From Macquaria australasica (taxonomy: Eukaryota > Chordata > Actinopteri > Centrarchiformes > Percichthyidae), in NCBI GenBank assembly GCA_005408345.1, contig SEMN01000012.1, positions 2,058,501-2,122,500 on the forward strand: a stretch of 64,000 bases of DNA, in the 5' to 3' direction. How positions within the stretch are numbered: position 1 is the first letter of the stretch; each line of letters starts with the position of its first letter. Under the pieces are notes generated by a model. It did no database searches. It was not told the DNA's origin and saw nothing but the letters and a program-made list of their open reading frames with translations. Below are positions 34,590-45,946 of the stretch, in pieces. Both the position numbers and the translations under genes were made by a program.

Positions 34590-36160
34590 TTAGGATTTAG
34601 CAGCTCCCTTTGACACGGCCAAGCCGATGAGGCCCGCTAAGCCGGCCACGCCAAGGCCGATTCCCCCGACGATCGCCATGCCAACCAGGCCGTCTGGATG
34701 ACAACATGTGAGAGTCAGCATTGTGGATTTACACTCTCACAACAGGGTCAAATAACCGATCAAATTCTGTTACGACGCAGATTGGCTCTTACCTTTCTTT
34801 AAAGCCTTGTCGATGAGTTTCTCCAGCTCCAGAGCCTGCTTGTTGCCCGGCTCGTTCTTTAGAAGAGTTCGGATGTACTTCAGGGCTTTCTCGTATTCCT
34901 GGAAGAAGAACAGGGGAGAGGAAATAGAAAGCACTCTCAGATGTCTGCACATTTTAAATGATGTAAATGATGTCAAATGCGAGGCCACAGTGTCAACATT
35001 GTCACGACTTTAGGAATAATACTAACTTTAAGTCTGTAGTTGGCCACTGCAAGGTAGAACAGAAAGTCCCGGGAGTCGTCCTTTGATGCTTTCTGAACAA
35101 GTTCTAATACAAGACAAAACAGACAAAGAAACACTGATTCAAACTGTTCAACTATGAAAACATACAAGCCAATATGTTACAGCGATCCTCGCTCTGCAGA
35201 CGGCGAAGCTGCCATGTCTCCTGCCTGATGTTTTCTCTGTGACACTCAGAAAATCAAAGACATTATTTGTATAGTAATTGTGACCAGAGCCTGGCGGATA
35301 CATTTCTCACCATCAATATTATCACATGATCTTAGCCTATCGCAGATATATCAGTATGGCTGTATATGATAGCTGACACGTTACAAGAAAAGGCAATGCA
35401 TTAAAAAAATATGTTTATGGTAATTTAGAACCTTTAAGTTTATTTTTTTTAACTGTAAAATGTTTGATCATATCATGCGTTCATGTTAGCAACTCTCGGA
35501 TGTCAACATCGGCCTTAAAAATCCAGTGTTTCAAGCTTTAAACATAATAACAAGAACATGTATTGTTTGTTAACTTTACCCTCCAAGAGCGCAATTCCCT
35601 TCTTGATGTCCTCTGTGTATTTGCTCCTGATCAGACACCAGGCATATTCAAACTTCGTTTCTCTGCAGACCGCTCCCTTCACCAGCTCACTGTTGTATTT
35701 CTTCTCAAACTTCTGTCAACACAAAGCAGAAATCGACCGCGGAACTGAATCTGTGTAAATATCCAAGCGAGCTTTGCTAATTTCACGCGTCGTTTTTGCG
35801 TGATGTTTCCCGGGTTAAACAAGAGCCACGGGAGTAGTTCGTCCCCAGCTGTTGTGGCAGCAAGTTCACAAAAGTACACATCATTCCCAAAGTGTTTTAG
35901 TTTGGTGTTTTGACTGAGGACGGTCGTAAACACGATCGTTAGCATTAGCTGGCTAACTTACGTGACGCGACAAAAGTATCCTCCGACACGTCGCTTTTTA
36001 CCGCCGTTTCGGCTTTTACCGAGTGGAAACCTCGGGGGGTGTCGCTCGTGGGTTTAATGTGTGTGTTTTGTTTTTGTTTTATGAAAGAAAGAGGTTTAAT
36101 ACTCTGAAAACTTACTAAAAGGTCTTCTGGAGCCACCACATCGCTCAGTACAGCCTCCAT
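34590..36160 (-). CDS. fis1: Mitochondrial fission 1 protein
   Basis: FIS1 is a tail-anchored outer-membrane protein of mitochondria and peroxisomes that takes part in fission and in organelle quality control. Five exons: 36116-36160, 35580-35712, 35027-35103, 34793-34898 and 34590-34693, giving 154 residues, against 152 in human, all in phase. Two TPR-like repeats fill the cytosolic part (FEYAWCLIRSKY; FYLAVANYRLK and EYEKALKYIRTLL). The C-terminal membrane anchor is Gly/Ala/Leu-rich (VGGIGLGVAGLAGLIGLAV) and ends with a short basic tail SKGAAKS. The gene is intact. It lies head to tail after cda, and cldn15 follows, the same FIS1-CLDN15 pairing as in human. Confidence 0.98.
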
Positions 36161-36260
36161 GTTTCCGGAAATATCTTTTGGACACGCCCACTTGTCATCA
36201 CGTGACGTACTCTCTTGCGTCATCATAATAATAATAATAACAATAATAATATCACACATG
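36161..36260 (-). promoter_or_regulatory. Compact fis1 promoter with E-box and CRE-like sites
   Basis: Only about 120 bp separate the fis1 ATG from the probable cda polyadenylation signal (minus-strand AATAAA at 36281-36286). In that space are a palindromic TTTCCGGAAA just upstream of the ATG (ETS/STAT-like), an extended E-box TCACGTGAC at 36198-36206 (USF/TFE type), and TTGCGTCATCA near 36215 (CRE/ATF-like on the minus strand). A short (ATA)n run at 36225-36250 follows. Confidence 0.5.
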
Positions 36261-36380
36261 TTTAGGGGAAAACAAGATGTTTTATTGTTTACCTAATTTG
36301 CAGTGTTGCCTGAACACAATTCAAGAGACTTTGCAGCTAAAAAAAAAGCACTAAAGTCCTAAAAAGTGACGGATGCTTCT

Positions 36381-39300
36381 TCACTTCTTTGCAAGGTGGG
36401 CTGGGGAAAAGGCCAGAGGCAACAGTTCACCGAGGCTGGTTTCTTTGTAAGATCCATCCGGCTTGGTCAAGTAGACAGTCCAGTCTGATCCAAACTGGTG
36501 AGAGAGAGGGACAGAGATGCACAGTAGTGAAGAAGGAAATGCCAACATGCAACGTATAGATAGCGTCACAGTACTCAAAACTGTAAGTTAATTAAGGCTG
36601 AAATGTTCATTTTGATTTTATTATTACCCACCACACTCTCCAGGAATAAAATTGTGGTGGAGAAGTACTAAACCCTTTATCTGTTATTTTTGTTGACCTA
36701 AAAGTTGTCAAACATACAGCATGTCTAGCAACGTCACTCCACCCACGTTGCTAAATCCCATAAATTCCCTGGAAAAAATACAGAGCACATGACGTTGGTG
36801 TCCTATAATTATGACCCTGGCTGCAGTATGCAGAAGGAATGTCTTATATTGTACCTAACGAGGACTAAGTGTGTTCTGAAAAACAAAGAATAAAGTGCTG
36901 TATTGTGGTCTTTAATCACGATTTAAAAAGGATACTTCAGATGAGACACAGAAAAGGTAACAGTTTTATTATGATAGCAGAAAAAAGACAATGAAGTCAT
37001 ATTCTTCTGGAGTACCTTGCATCAAAATGGCAATTTAATTTGCTAAACAAAGCAGCCCTAGTGTGTGAGAGAAAGTTATAACATTTTATTATAGGTTGTT
37101 AGCATCAATGTTTAACATGCCTGTAAACTACAGTGGCTTCTGCTGTACACACACCCACTGCCTATACTGCAATATCCAAGGATCGGTCTGGCAGGGAAGA
37201 GTTAGTGGTTTATGTACACTGCAACAAATCAACTTCTTATCAAGTCAGTTGTGTCTGTAAAGAAGTTTATGTTTCTTGTGAAGTTTTTTTCCTGACAAGT
37301 GCAGGGAGAATATTTTCTGAAATCAAGTTTTCTTGATTGTAGTGCAGTGACTTACATTATTCTTTCTTGTTTTAAGATATAGACATTCATTTCTGGAGAA
37401 TTTTAGAAACAAGCTGATGTGAGTTGGAGAAAAGTAGAAATATTCTCACTCCTCTTGTATTTTTTTTTATACACAGAAATAACTTGATACGCTGGAACGT
37501 TTTATGTCTAGCCATAAAGTGATGTCTCACCTCCATAAGAACCTGTCGGCATGCTCCACATGGCCCAACAAAACTGTCTTTGACATCACTACAGAGAAGA
37601 CAGGAGAGGATAAATGCATGAGAATATGCGCTATATGAAACTCTTAATGCGTCACTAATGTCATTACAATGAGCGTCTCACCATGTCACAGCAATGGCGG
37701 TGAACCGTCTGTGTCCTTCCACCACGGCCCTCTGGATGGCCGTCCGTTCAGCGCACACTGTCAGACCGTAGGAGGCATTCTCCACATTACAGCCTGGAAA
37801 TACACCAACCTTTTAAAGGCATCTGAAAATCTTAATTCCATACGATTTACTTTATGAGTTGTGCACTTAATTCTACTTGTTTTCACATGTTGTACATATA
37901 TTCTATCTCCCTCTTTCTCCTTCTTTTCATGAAACACTTTATAATTTCTGTTTTGAAAAGATTTATATAAATGAAGTTTGCTTCAAGTATCAAAAGTAAA
38001 AATAGCCTATTTTGCATCAGAATGGCACCTCTCAATGTTATAGTTATATATTATTTTATTGCATCATTACTGATGCATTTGTGTGTACACAGCATATACA
38101 CAATACTCACAATACGCAATACAGCAATATTGTAGCTATTTTCAACTATTTTATACCCTTTTGGGGAATTTAATTTACTGTATAACTATGCGTCGTACCA
38201 TAGAACTGTGCTGTAAGATAAGACAAGACAAGATAAGATAAGGAGCAGAAGTACAAGAACAGATGCATAGTATCGATATGTAACTTTTAAAAAAGTTGAA
38301 TACCATACATTGTGAGAATCTACTATACAAAATGAAGCATAAAAACAAACTTAAGCTACTAAATAACATACACATCAACATAGGTAGTAACTATAAAGTG
38401 TATTGTGACAAAAGTCACACAAAGGTTGCAATTAAAAAACTGCAGTGTTAGCAGCATGAAATACAGATTATAGAACTAAAGGAAATGTACGTAGTTACTT
38501 TCCATCACTGCACTTTCAGTTTTCAATTACTTTTGATGGGTGTACTTTAGTGGTGGAAGACTTTTCCAGATCTTTTACTCAAGTAAAATAACCAAAACCA
38601 CAATTTAAAAATACATGTCCTGCATTCAAAATCTACATCAGTATTATCAGCAAAATATACTTTTATATGTAAAAGTACTTAGAAAAAGTAAGAAAATTGG
38701 GCCCTGTGAGTTTATTATTATATATTTTATTTTTGTATGTCAATACTGATGCATTGATGTATTGTTGATAGTTGACTCTAATGCAAGATATTTTTTTAAT
38801 GAGCATTTTAATCTGGAAAGTAACTTTAGCTGTACAATTAATGTAGTGGAGTAAAAAGTACAATATCTAGGCTAATTAAGTAGAAGTATAAAGTAGCATC
38901 CAATGGAAGTTAACTACAAGTACCTCAACATTGTACTTGTGAATGCACATATAGTCTCTTTCCACCACTTCATTTTAAGTTTTCAGTTAGTTTTAGTGGG
39001 TGCACTTGTAAGACGAGAGAAGTCACCTGTTGGGTTGTTACCTGTAATTATAGCGCCATCTGCTGTTAATATGGCAGCACCGACAGGGAACCGGCTGTAT
39101 GGACAGTATGCCTTGTCCCGGGCCTGCAGGCACTTTGAAACGAGCTCTTTAACTTTATCTGCGCATACCAGAAACCACCAGGATTTAACAACACCATGTT
39201 AGTTATGGAATATTATATCATTCTAAAAGGTGTGCTTGAAAACAGGGGTTTGTATCTGCAACTGTAGTTTTGCAAACTTGTACATTTATGTTTGTATCTA

Positions 39301-39601
39301 TAAGCTTAGTTTTGCAGACTCGTACATTTTGTTTTCTGTCTGCAAACCCCGTTTTGCGAGTCTGCGCATTCAGACACAGGCTTGCAAAGTACTTACGCGG
39401 TTGTTCTCGCACAAGCTTAACGATTTTTGACACATTTACTACGTGGCGTGTTTTGTTTTCAAGTACGCCTTTTAGAATGATATAATATTCCACAGTTAGT
39501 TGGAGCCTAATCGTCTGTCAAGCGTAATTGAAGAGGTTTGTAATAAGAAAAACCTTTAGAGACTGGTTGGTGTGAGACACAGAGGTGGACTTGCCTGTCA
39601 T
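36381..39601 (-). CDS. cda: Cytidine deaminase
   Basis: This pyrimidine-salvage enzyme converts cytidine and deoxycytidine to uridine and deoxyuridine in the cytosol. Exons: 39595-39601 (ATG plus four bases), 39042-39158, 37682-37793, 37531-37588 and 36381-36494, giving about 135 residues, against 146 in human. The zinc site is complete: CAE with the catalytic Glu (TVCAERTAIQ), and PCGAC (two Cys ligands). YCPYSRFPVGAA and the C-terminal FGSDWTVYLTKPDG are also typical. Phases fit throughout. The first exon is inferred: it gives MT-D-KVKELV and would use a GC donor (CAG-GCAAGT) instead of GT. If wrong, the true start lies elsewhere upstream, but exons 2-5 are firm. Intron 1 holds a 287 bp MITE. 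Confidence 0.95.
38505..38985. repeat. Dispersed teleost repeat of the 'GTGGTGGAA' family, copy in cda intron
   Basis: It contains TTTAGTGGTGGAAGAC, CAGATCTTTTACTCAAGTAAAA, GTCCTGCATTCAAAATC and GTAGTGGAGTAAAAAGTACA, and ends in CTTTCCACCACTTC. This is a very common AT-rich repeat of fish genomes, usually bounded by CAGTGGTGGAAAG ends. A related, shorter copy in the opposite orientation is at 49530-49828. Short similar sequences flank it on both sides (38510-38545 and 38970-39005), as if duplicated. Confidence 0.7.
39206..39492. mobile_element. MITE with ~39 bp terminal inverted repeats, in cda intron 1
   Basis: The left end TGGAATATTATATCATTCTA and its continuation to TTGAAAACA match the reverse complement of the right end over about 39 bp with two mismatches. 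The 7-bp word GTTAGTT lies just outside both ends (39198-39204 and 39495-39501), which looks like a target-site duplication. The 287 bp element has no coding capacity; its core has internal TTTTGCAAACTTG/TTTTGCAGACTCG repeats. Confidence 0.85.
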
Positions 39602-40092
39602 TGCAGAAGAAGATCGTTTATTGTTCCTGGGAGAAGCTGCTCTCTGTAGAGCCCATAGGAGGAGCTTGGCCTGGTCCAGCTCCACCTCTAGGTCCAGCTC
39701 CACCCGAAATCTCACTCAAACGACTTGGTGACCGCTTGGAAGAAGATTGGACGTAATGGCAGTTTAGTAACCCAACCTAAAATGAGCTCTGCGGCGTGTG
39801 TGAAATGATTTCATTGACCTGTCGCTATCTCGACATGAACATTGTTAACATTGTTTCGTGACATATTTATCGTGCATTAGCTTAACGTCAGCGTTATATA
39901 AATTACATAGTATTACACAGAAGCATTTAAAGTTTTTTCTCAGGTTAACATTGTCTATTATAATAGATTCATAATATTGACAATTCGTAGCTCATTAAAT
40001 GCTCAGTGCAGTATCTGGATGGGGTACCTCAGTGTTAGAATTGCTGACAGATGTTTAAATGGTGTGTGTTTGTGTTTGTTTAACCTGCACAG

Positions 40093-43000
40093 ATGCATCA
40101 AAACGATACTGAAGCAAGGACAGGATCCCCTTCTCTCTATTGAGAGATGCAGAGTGTGCTGCAACAAGTACCACTGTCCCTACTGTAAAATGGTGTATAA
40201 CCATTTACATGAGGTACAAAATCATGTTGCAAATCACGTTCCTATTGCAGTTCAACAGGACGGTATGTGTGTGAATACTGTGAAGTTTATTTATGCAGTT
40301 CAATTATACTGTGTGTATTTGTTAGAAAATATAGTATAGTTCTGTATTACACTATGATGTCTAGCAGAAATAGTTCAGACAAAGAACTTGGAACCCTTAT
40401 GATCTCATTCAGTCCAAGTACTGCAAAACGTTTTGGCCTTATTATCATAGTTACAAAGAAGCTTCACACCTCTGGCATTATGCTTATGGTTGGAGCCAAG
40501 AGACAATTAAAATTGTGTATTATGACCCCCTTGCCAACAAATTAAGCCTTTTCTTCTCAATCTGTTTTACTTATAAATTACAAAGAACAAAATCCAACAT
40601 ATTGTAAACAAGACAATTGATCAAACTTGTTCTTTCTACATTTTAGATTTTGTCATCATCAAGTGCGTTCTAGGCTGCAGACAAACTCCACATTTTCACT
40701 GCTGCTACTGCACGTCGACATTAATCAGACGTGTTGCTCTGATGAAACATTTAACAACTTGTAAAAAATACTTCATCTGGACGGCCTCCACCTCCATCCC
40801 CAGCAGCAGCACCACCTCCATCCCCAGCAGAAGCACCACCTCCATCCCCAGCAGCACCGTTGTCAGCAGTAAGATTACGTGTCCGCCAGCAAGTCAGGGT
40901 GACTTGCACACATTGCGGCATTCAGATAAATAAAAGGAATTTACTGGTTCACATTAACAGAAAACACAGGCAAAGGGTAACTGATATTTCCGCAAAACGG
41001 CACCTATCGTAAGAAAACAACATGGGGTGCAAGCCAAACAATAATCTGTGAACTGGATGAATGCAACACAAATGCTGAATTTGCAGTTAGGAGTGGAATT
41101 GTTCCTTATGAGTGCATGCATGTAAAATCATTGCTCTTCTGCCCCCGCTCGGACACCACACCCATCATTTTGGAGGAGGAGGTGCTGTCAGAAATGGTTG
41201 CTGTCAAGATATTTGGGGACGCAAGGAAGCAGAGCTGCTTAAAGCACCAAAAAGCCGCTTCTGATGCCGGTGTTCCGCTTTCTGTGGAGGTGACTGTTGG
41301 AGGGCCTCCTTACAAAAAATCATTTTCAATATATGAGCCAAAGGAATCATACCACAGCAGACTGGGCAGGGTAATATCAGCATATGATTCGAAAAAGAAG
41401 TCCTGGCACTGCCCATGTGCCAAAGCAAGACAATCATGTCTCCATAAAACAATTGCAAAATGGCATCTTTTTCAAACTCACCGACATCTGTTCAGGACCA
41501 CAGAGAGTGAAGCCAGGCCAGATCCAGTTGGAATTAATCAAGATGCACAAGATCAGGAATTCAATGCAAGACCAGGTGGAGGTGGAGGACCAGCATATCC
41601 TCCTGATGATGCAGGCCTCCGGAGAATGGTCCACTATTTACTGCAAAAAACAGGTCTACCTGCCCAGCTCCCCCAGAATTTGGTCACGGGCTCCAGATCT
41701 TTGCAGGATCTTCCAAGGCACTTGATGCCAAAAGAAACGTCATGTGTGGAGTGTGCCGGGCATCCTAGTGAGCCAGTGCTCATTACAGCACATGCCAAAC
41801 TTGTGACATATACGGGTGTTGTAGATGATGAGAAAGAAAAGTCAAAAATATCATCTATATCAATTTAACTAATGTTAAAAGTTAACAAAGTAGAAGTAAA
41901 GTCAGTGTTATACAGGTCCACAGTGTACTTGTGGACCTACCACACAAGTACACTTGATTGATATCAATCAATCATTGATATCAATCAATAATACCTTATT
42001 GTACCTTTCCTTTTCCCTTTCTTTTTTTAGGCTTTTCTACATACTGCAAGGCATGTCCTGACTGTGGGATGATGTACCGCTATCAAGAATGGAGTGATGG
42101 AATTCACAATTTCAACGACCATATTCTCATCACCCTTCATTTGTGTATTGTACTACGTACATCACTTCAGGTAAGAAGCACATTCAAGGAATGTTGTACT
42201 GTTCTTTTTTTTTTAATGTGTGCCTTACAATCTCTTATACTTTCCTAGACTCACCATGCTGTAAGCCAAGCAATTGAAGTCCTTGAGCAAACAGAAAACA
42301 AGCCTAGAAAGGCCACAATGCTCCACGCTTACATGCACTTTGAGGCGCTGACTACACACGACTACTTATTTTCTTGTTTTAAGTGTAGATACCATCCACC
42401 AGTGATTGTCATGGACCTTCACAGAAAGGGTGTGTTCAGTATGCCTGGTAAGTAACAGAACAAGCAGCATTTAAAGATAAAGAAACAAAATTTGACAATA
42501 CTTTCTTAATGCCATGCTTGGCTTTACAGTAAGTGAAATGGAGGCTCCACCAGCAGACTTTGACGGCAATGTCGATATCAAACGGTTTTGGGACTCTGTG
42601 ACCTCTGAAATCATTTGCAATGGCTTATTAACAAGTGGGTGTCTTTTTACTCAAAATAGGAAGTATAAGGCATACATCTATTCCCCGCAAAGTACTGTTA
42701 TAGACTGATTTTCCATCTTAATAGCACTGTTCACTGGCAATCAACATTCTCAGTAGAATATACCTTTGGCCCCCGAAGTATATTACTGTGGGTTCACACA
42801 AGGTACTTGGTTACTAACATCTCTGCTCCTGTATCTACTCAGTTGTCTGTCAATGAGTTCAGCTACTATTAACATGGTTTGTCCAAAAACATGTTTTTGT
42901 ATTGAAGCATTTTCTTTCAATATCAAGGCAGTCGAAAGAACCCCTTTGTGGTTCCACCAACAACAACTGGGCACCTTGGATTGGACCGAAAACCAGAAAG

Positions 43001-44251
43001 GGGGACGCTGTTTTAAACACAGAACATGAAAAGTTTCATGCACCAAGGCAGGCTGCTGAAATGACTGATCTCCAAATGACGGAGGAGAGGCTCCAAGATG
43101 CACTAATTAATCTCAGGGTAACGGCTGGTTACAGTAATTAATTCACTGTGTTTTGAATTAAGCAAAATATTGTTATTATTGATTTTTTTTTTCCATGTTG
43201 AAATAATAGGCGGAGATGGTTCGACAACTATGCAAGCAATGTGGCCTGGACCCAAAAGGCTCAAAGATGGACCTTATCCTAAGACTCCGGGAGGAAATGA
43301 GGAACAGGTCGTCTTACGACAAGATCTTTGAGAAGGTCTGGGGAGCTTCAGGTAAGATGCATGTCTTTCACTTAACAGTTGCATCTGCTTATCATAAAGT
43401 GATAAAATAGTCCTTCTGCCAGAAAAATGTAATGTTTGTAGTGTAAGATGTTGTAGCAGTTTAAAAGTAAGTGCACAGTAGGTCAACAGGACTTAAATCA
43501 AGGACTGAATAATGCACCATGTAGCGTACAAATTTATCTGTGGCAGTTTATTTAACATAGTAAGTTGTACAATAACATTACCTCAATTGTGTGTTTTCCA
43601 TAGGTGGTTGGGCAGTTGTTATGTGCCCCTGTGCAGTGGTCTACTCAATAAAATGTAATTTAAGAGCAGAGAGTCCCAGAGACTTTGCTGATCTTTTGCT
43701 TAGCTGGAAGCACTTCCCAAACATTGCCATTTATGACTTTGCAAGGGGATTGGCAGCACACACCAACTTGAGGGAGCCTGAAAGTTTGCCATTTAGTCCA
43801 CATGAGGGGCGGCTGGCTGAAGCAACTGCGGACAATCTGCAGTTGGCTGCTGAGGGAAGGCTAAAGGTCAATTTACCATGGCTCAAAAGCAAGAAAATTG
43901 ATACTGATGCAAACTGCCACCCGATCACTGGATCATCTGATCATTACACCCTGTACGATGTTTTCCATGAGCGGAATACTAAGGATACAAGAGACGCCCT
44001 TCGGAGGATTGCGCTTGTCCCAGAACTGGCTGGCTGGGTCAACAGCCAGTGTGCTGAGCAATTATTTGCCAACATGAGGAAGAACAATTATTTTATGAAT
44101 ACCCTCACGCCATCTGAACACATCTTTATGATGCGGAACATATTGCACCACTTTAACATAAAATACAATAAGAAAACTAAAGCCAGTATCTGGAAAATGG
44201 TGGGACAGGATATCCAACTGCAGTTGGATCACAATGGACAGATAGTAATGG
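40093..44251 (+). pseudogene. KDZ/Zisupton-type DNA transposase, multi-exon and broken
   Basis: Segments bounded by splice-like sites resemble the large fish transposase family KDZ (Zisupton): 40093-40262 (C2H2 zinc finger HCPYC...HVANH), 40647-40976 (two more Cys/His fingers around a Pro-Ala linker), ~41030-41868 (SWIM-like WHCPCAKARQSCLHK), 42031-42170, 42249-42447 (IVMDLHRKGVF), 42530-42708, ~42925-43141 (NWAPWIGPKTRK), 43210-43351 (SAP-like DNA-binding helix pair) and 43604-44251 (IYDFARGLAAH and CAEQLF). The MDL Asp, YD Asp and AEQ Glu may be the catalytic triad. Breaks: a likely 1-nt frameshift at the A6 run 40763-40768, a stop near 41009 followed by a frame change, and a stop after 42700 before an acceptor-less segment. 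Family assignment is from memory of motifs; terminal repeats were not found. Confidence 0.75.
40785..40860 (+). repeat. 24-bp coding minisatellite in the KDZ relic
   Basis: Three near-identical 24-bp units (CTCCATCCCCAGCAGnAGCACCAC) lie in tandem. In the frame that joins the following zinc finger they encode an eight-residue Pro/Ser/Ala repeat, plausibly a flexible linker between zinc fingers. Confidence 0.85.
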
Positions 44252-44422
44252 GTAAAGTAATATAAATATAAAAAATATAATTACAATTTATTGACAATTT
44301 ATTCCCCCACTGCACAAATTATGATAAAATCACTGTAAATTGTGTAATGTAATGTAATATCTTTTGGTGATTTATTACGCACGCAGATAATTATATCAAC
44401 CTTTCATCCATCCATCCGTGCC

Positions 44423-45946
44423 TCATACATAGCTATTAAAGTGTCTGTTTGCTGTTGCAGGACTTATCATCACCCAACACATTAGACCTTTGCAGAGTCT
44501 GGCCAGGAAGGCCAAAATGCAAAAGTTCTCCCACACTGCATTCCAGAAAGCAAATGTGTACAGGGTCTTGTCACAGTACAGACCATCAGCAGCTGTGGGA
44601 TCATAGTTGGGCTGATAGACTGAGAAGACCCACACGTCACCTGCAGGTGCACAGGACAAAAAAAAATTAAGTTGTAACTTTTAAATTATAGGATCTAGGC
44701 TGTAAAAGAGTTTTGTCTGTGCTTTTCATAAAAACTGAAATTTAGTTCTTCTCTGTGATATTTTTCCTCCTTACCTGCCAGGATCCATGTGTATAAAATC
44801 AGGCATATTAAACACGCCATACAGTCTTTGAAACAGCTGGCGTGCAACAGGGGCTGAGCTGCATAGCTCTCACAGGGAAAGCTCACAAACGGTATCATTA
44901 GCAGGGGTATCAAAGCCAGCCCTAACAGGTAGATGGGAATGTTGGGTTGCTGAGGGCAGTCCTTGAAATACACAACACCTGTGGACAGATGGTGGCAAAA
45001 GCAAAGTGTGGTTACATTGCTGAAAGACAATATAGTAAAACATCATGTTGAAGAAAGAGCATACTGACCAAAGATGATTCGTGCCAGAGTTACCAGGATA
45101 AACCATACTGCTATGACTACATCTAGAGGGGTAAGATTTAAAGATATGTCAGATTCAAATTGGTAATGTAAGATTAATTGCACATTTTGAGTCATGCATA
45201 TAATACTTTATTATTGTTATTATGTTAAATTAAATGAAACTATGACCAAAACCTGTACTGTAACACTAGCTTAACTAAACAAAATCCCTAAATGTGACAG
45301 AATAATATACCTAAATGTTAATAAAAATTATTTCACTAAACCTTAAAACCTTAAACGGACTCAAAATGCATTTAAGGTCACTGCAATTTTGTTATTTTCA
45401 AAATATATATATTTGTAGTTTGACAAAAAAGAGTCAAACTCAAAGTTAAAATTGGAGTTTGAGTTAAGAATATTTTTGTCACACTCAACATTTTTAGTTA
45501 CGCCACTGTGCCATCACTGTTCATAGAATATAATATAAGAACATATGATATAAGAACAATCACGTTTGTTTCTGTAACTAAAGTGTGTTAGGCTAAGCTA
45601 AAACCAGTGCAGTCTCACACTACAGCCCTGCAATAAAACCAACCTTTGTGAAGGTTATAATGCTCATTATGTTGTTTACTTTATGGTAATTTTTGGAGGC
45701 TGTAGGTTATTGTGCTGGTGAATTGTCACCACAAACTACAGCCTCCAAACTGACCTTAAAGTAGGATTTATTGCAGGGCTGTTGTATTAGAGATACATTA
45801 GATTTTGCTGGGTGTATCTAATAAACTGGCAACTGAGTCTTTATTATAGTCACCTGATTGCCTCAGGGGTCTGGGTGGTGAGGGTTCCACTTCAAAACTC
45901 CATACAGCACCCACAGTTATTGTCACTGGGCGGTCTGAATATCGGG
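44423..45946 (-). CDS. tmem272: Transmembrane protein 272-like, 5' end missing
   Basis: Four exons join in phase 1 at each junction: 45854-45946 (Pro-rich cytosolic tail), 45069-45122, 44775-44978 and 44423-44640. The second exon gives a hydrophobic segment VVIAVWFILVTLARIIFG and runs into VVYFKDCPQQPNIPIYL, the Y-x-K/H-DCP-x-x-PxIPIYL motif of TMEM272-type proteins. Then come two further hydrophobic stretches and DVWVFSVYQPNYDP with YCDKTLYTFAFW, also typical. The function of the family is unknown to me. The C-terminus (ANRHFNSYV) after the last membrane helix does not resemble what I remember. The first coding exon was not found, so the start is open, and a decayed copy cannot be excluded. 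It converges on the KDZ relic. Confidence 0.65.
45622..45782. mobile_element. 161-bp MITE with perfect 16-bp inverted ends
   Basis: ACAGCCCTGCAATAAA at the left end is repeated exactly in inverted form at the right end. A second inverted pair (TTTGGAGGCTGTAG and CTACAGCCTCCAAA) lies inside, so the whole element can fold into a hairpin. It sits in the large tmem272 intron. No clear target-site duplication was seen. Confidence 0.8.

Noticed and set aside
41918..41992. Palindromic GATATCAATCAAT and CCACAAGTACA words
   Set aside because: Short AT-rich inverted and direct repeats in a KDZ intron, with no element borders; likely chance or local slippage.
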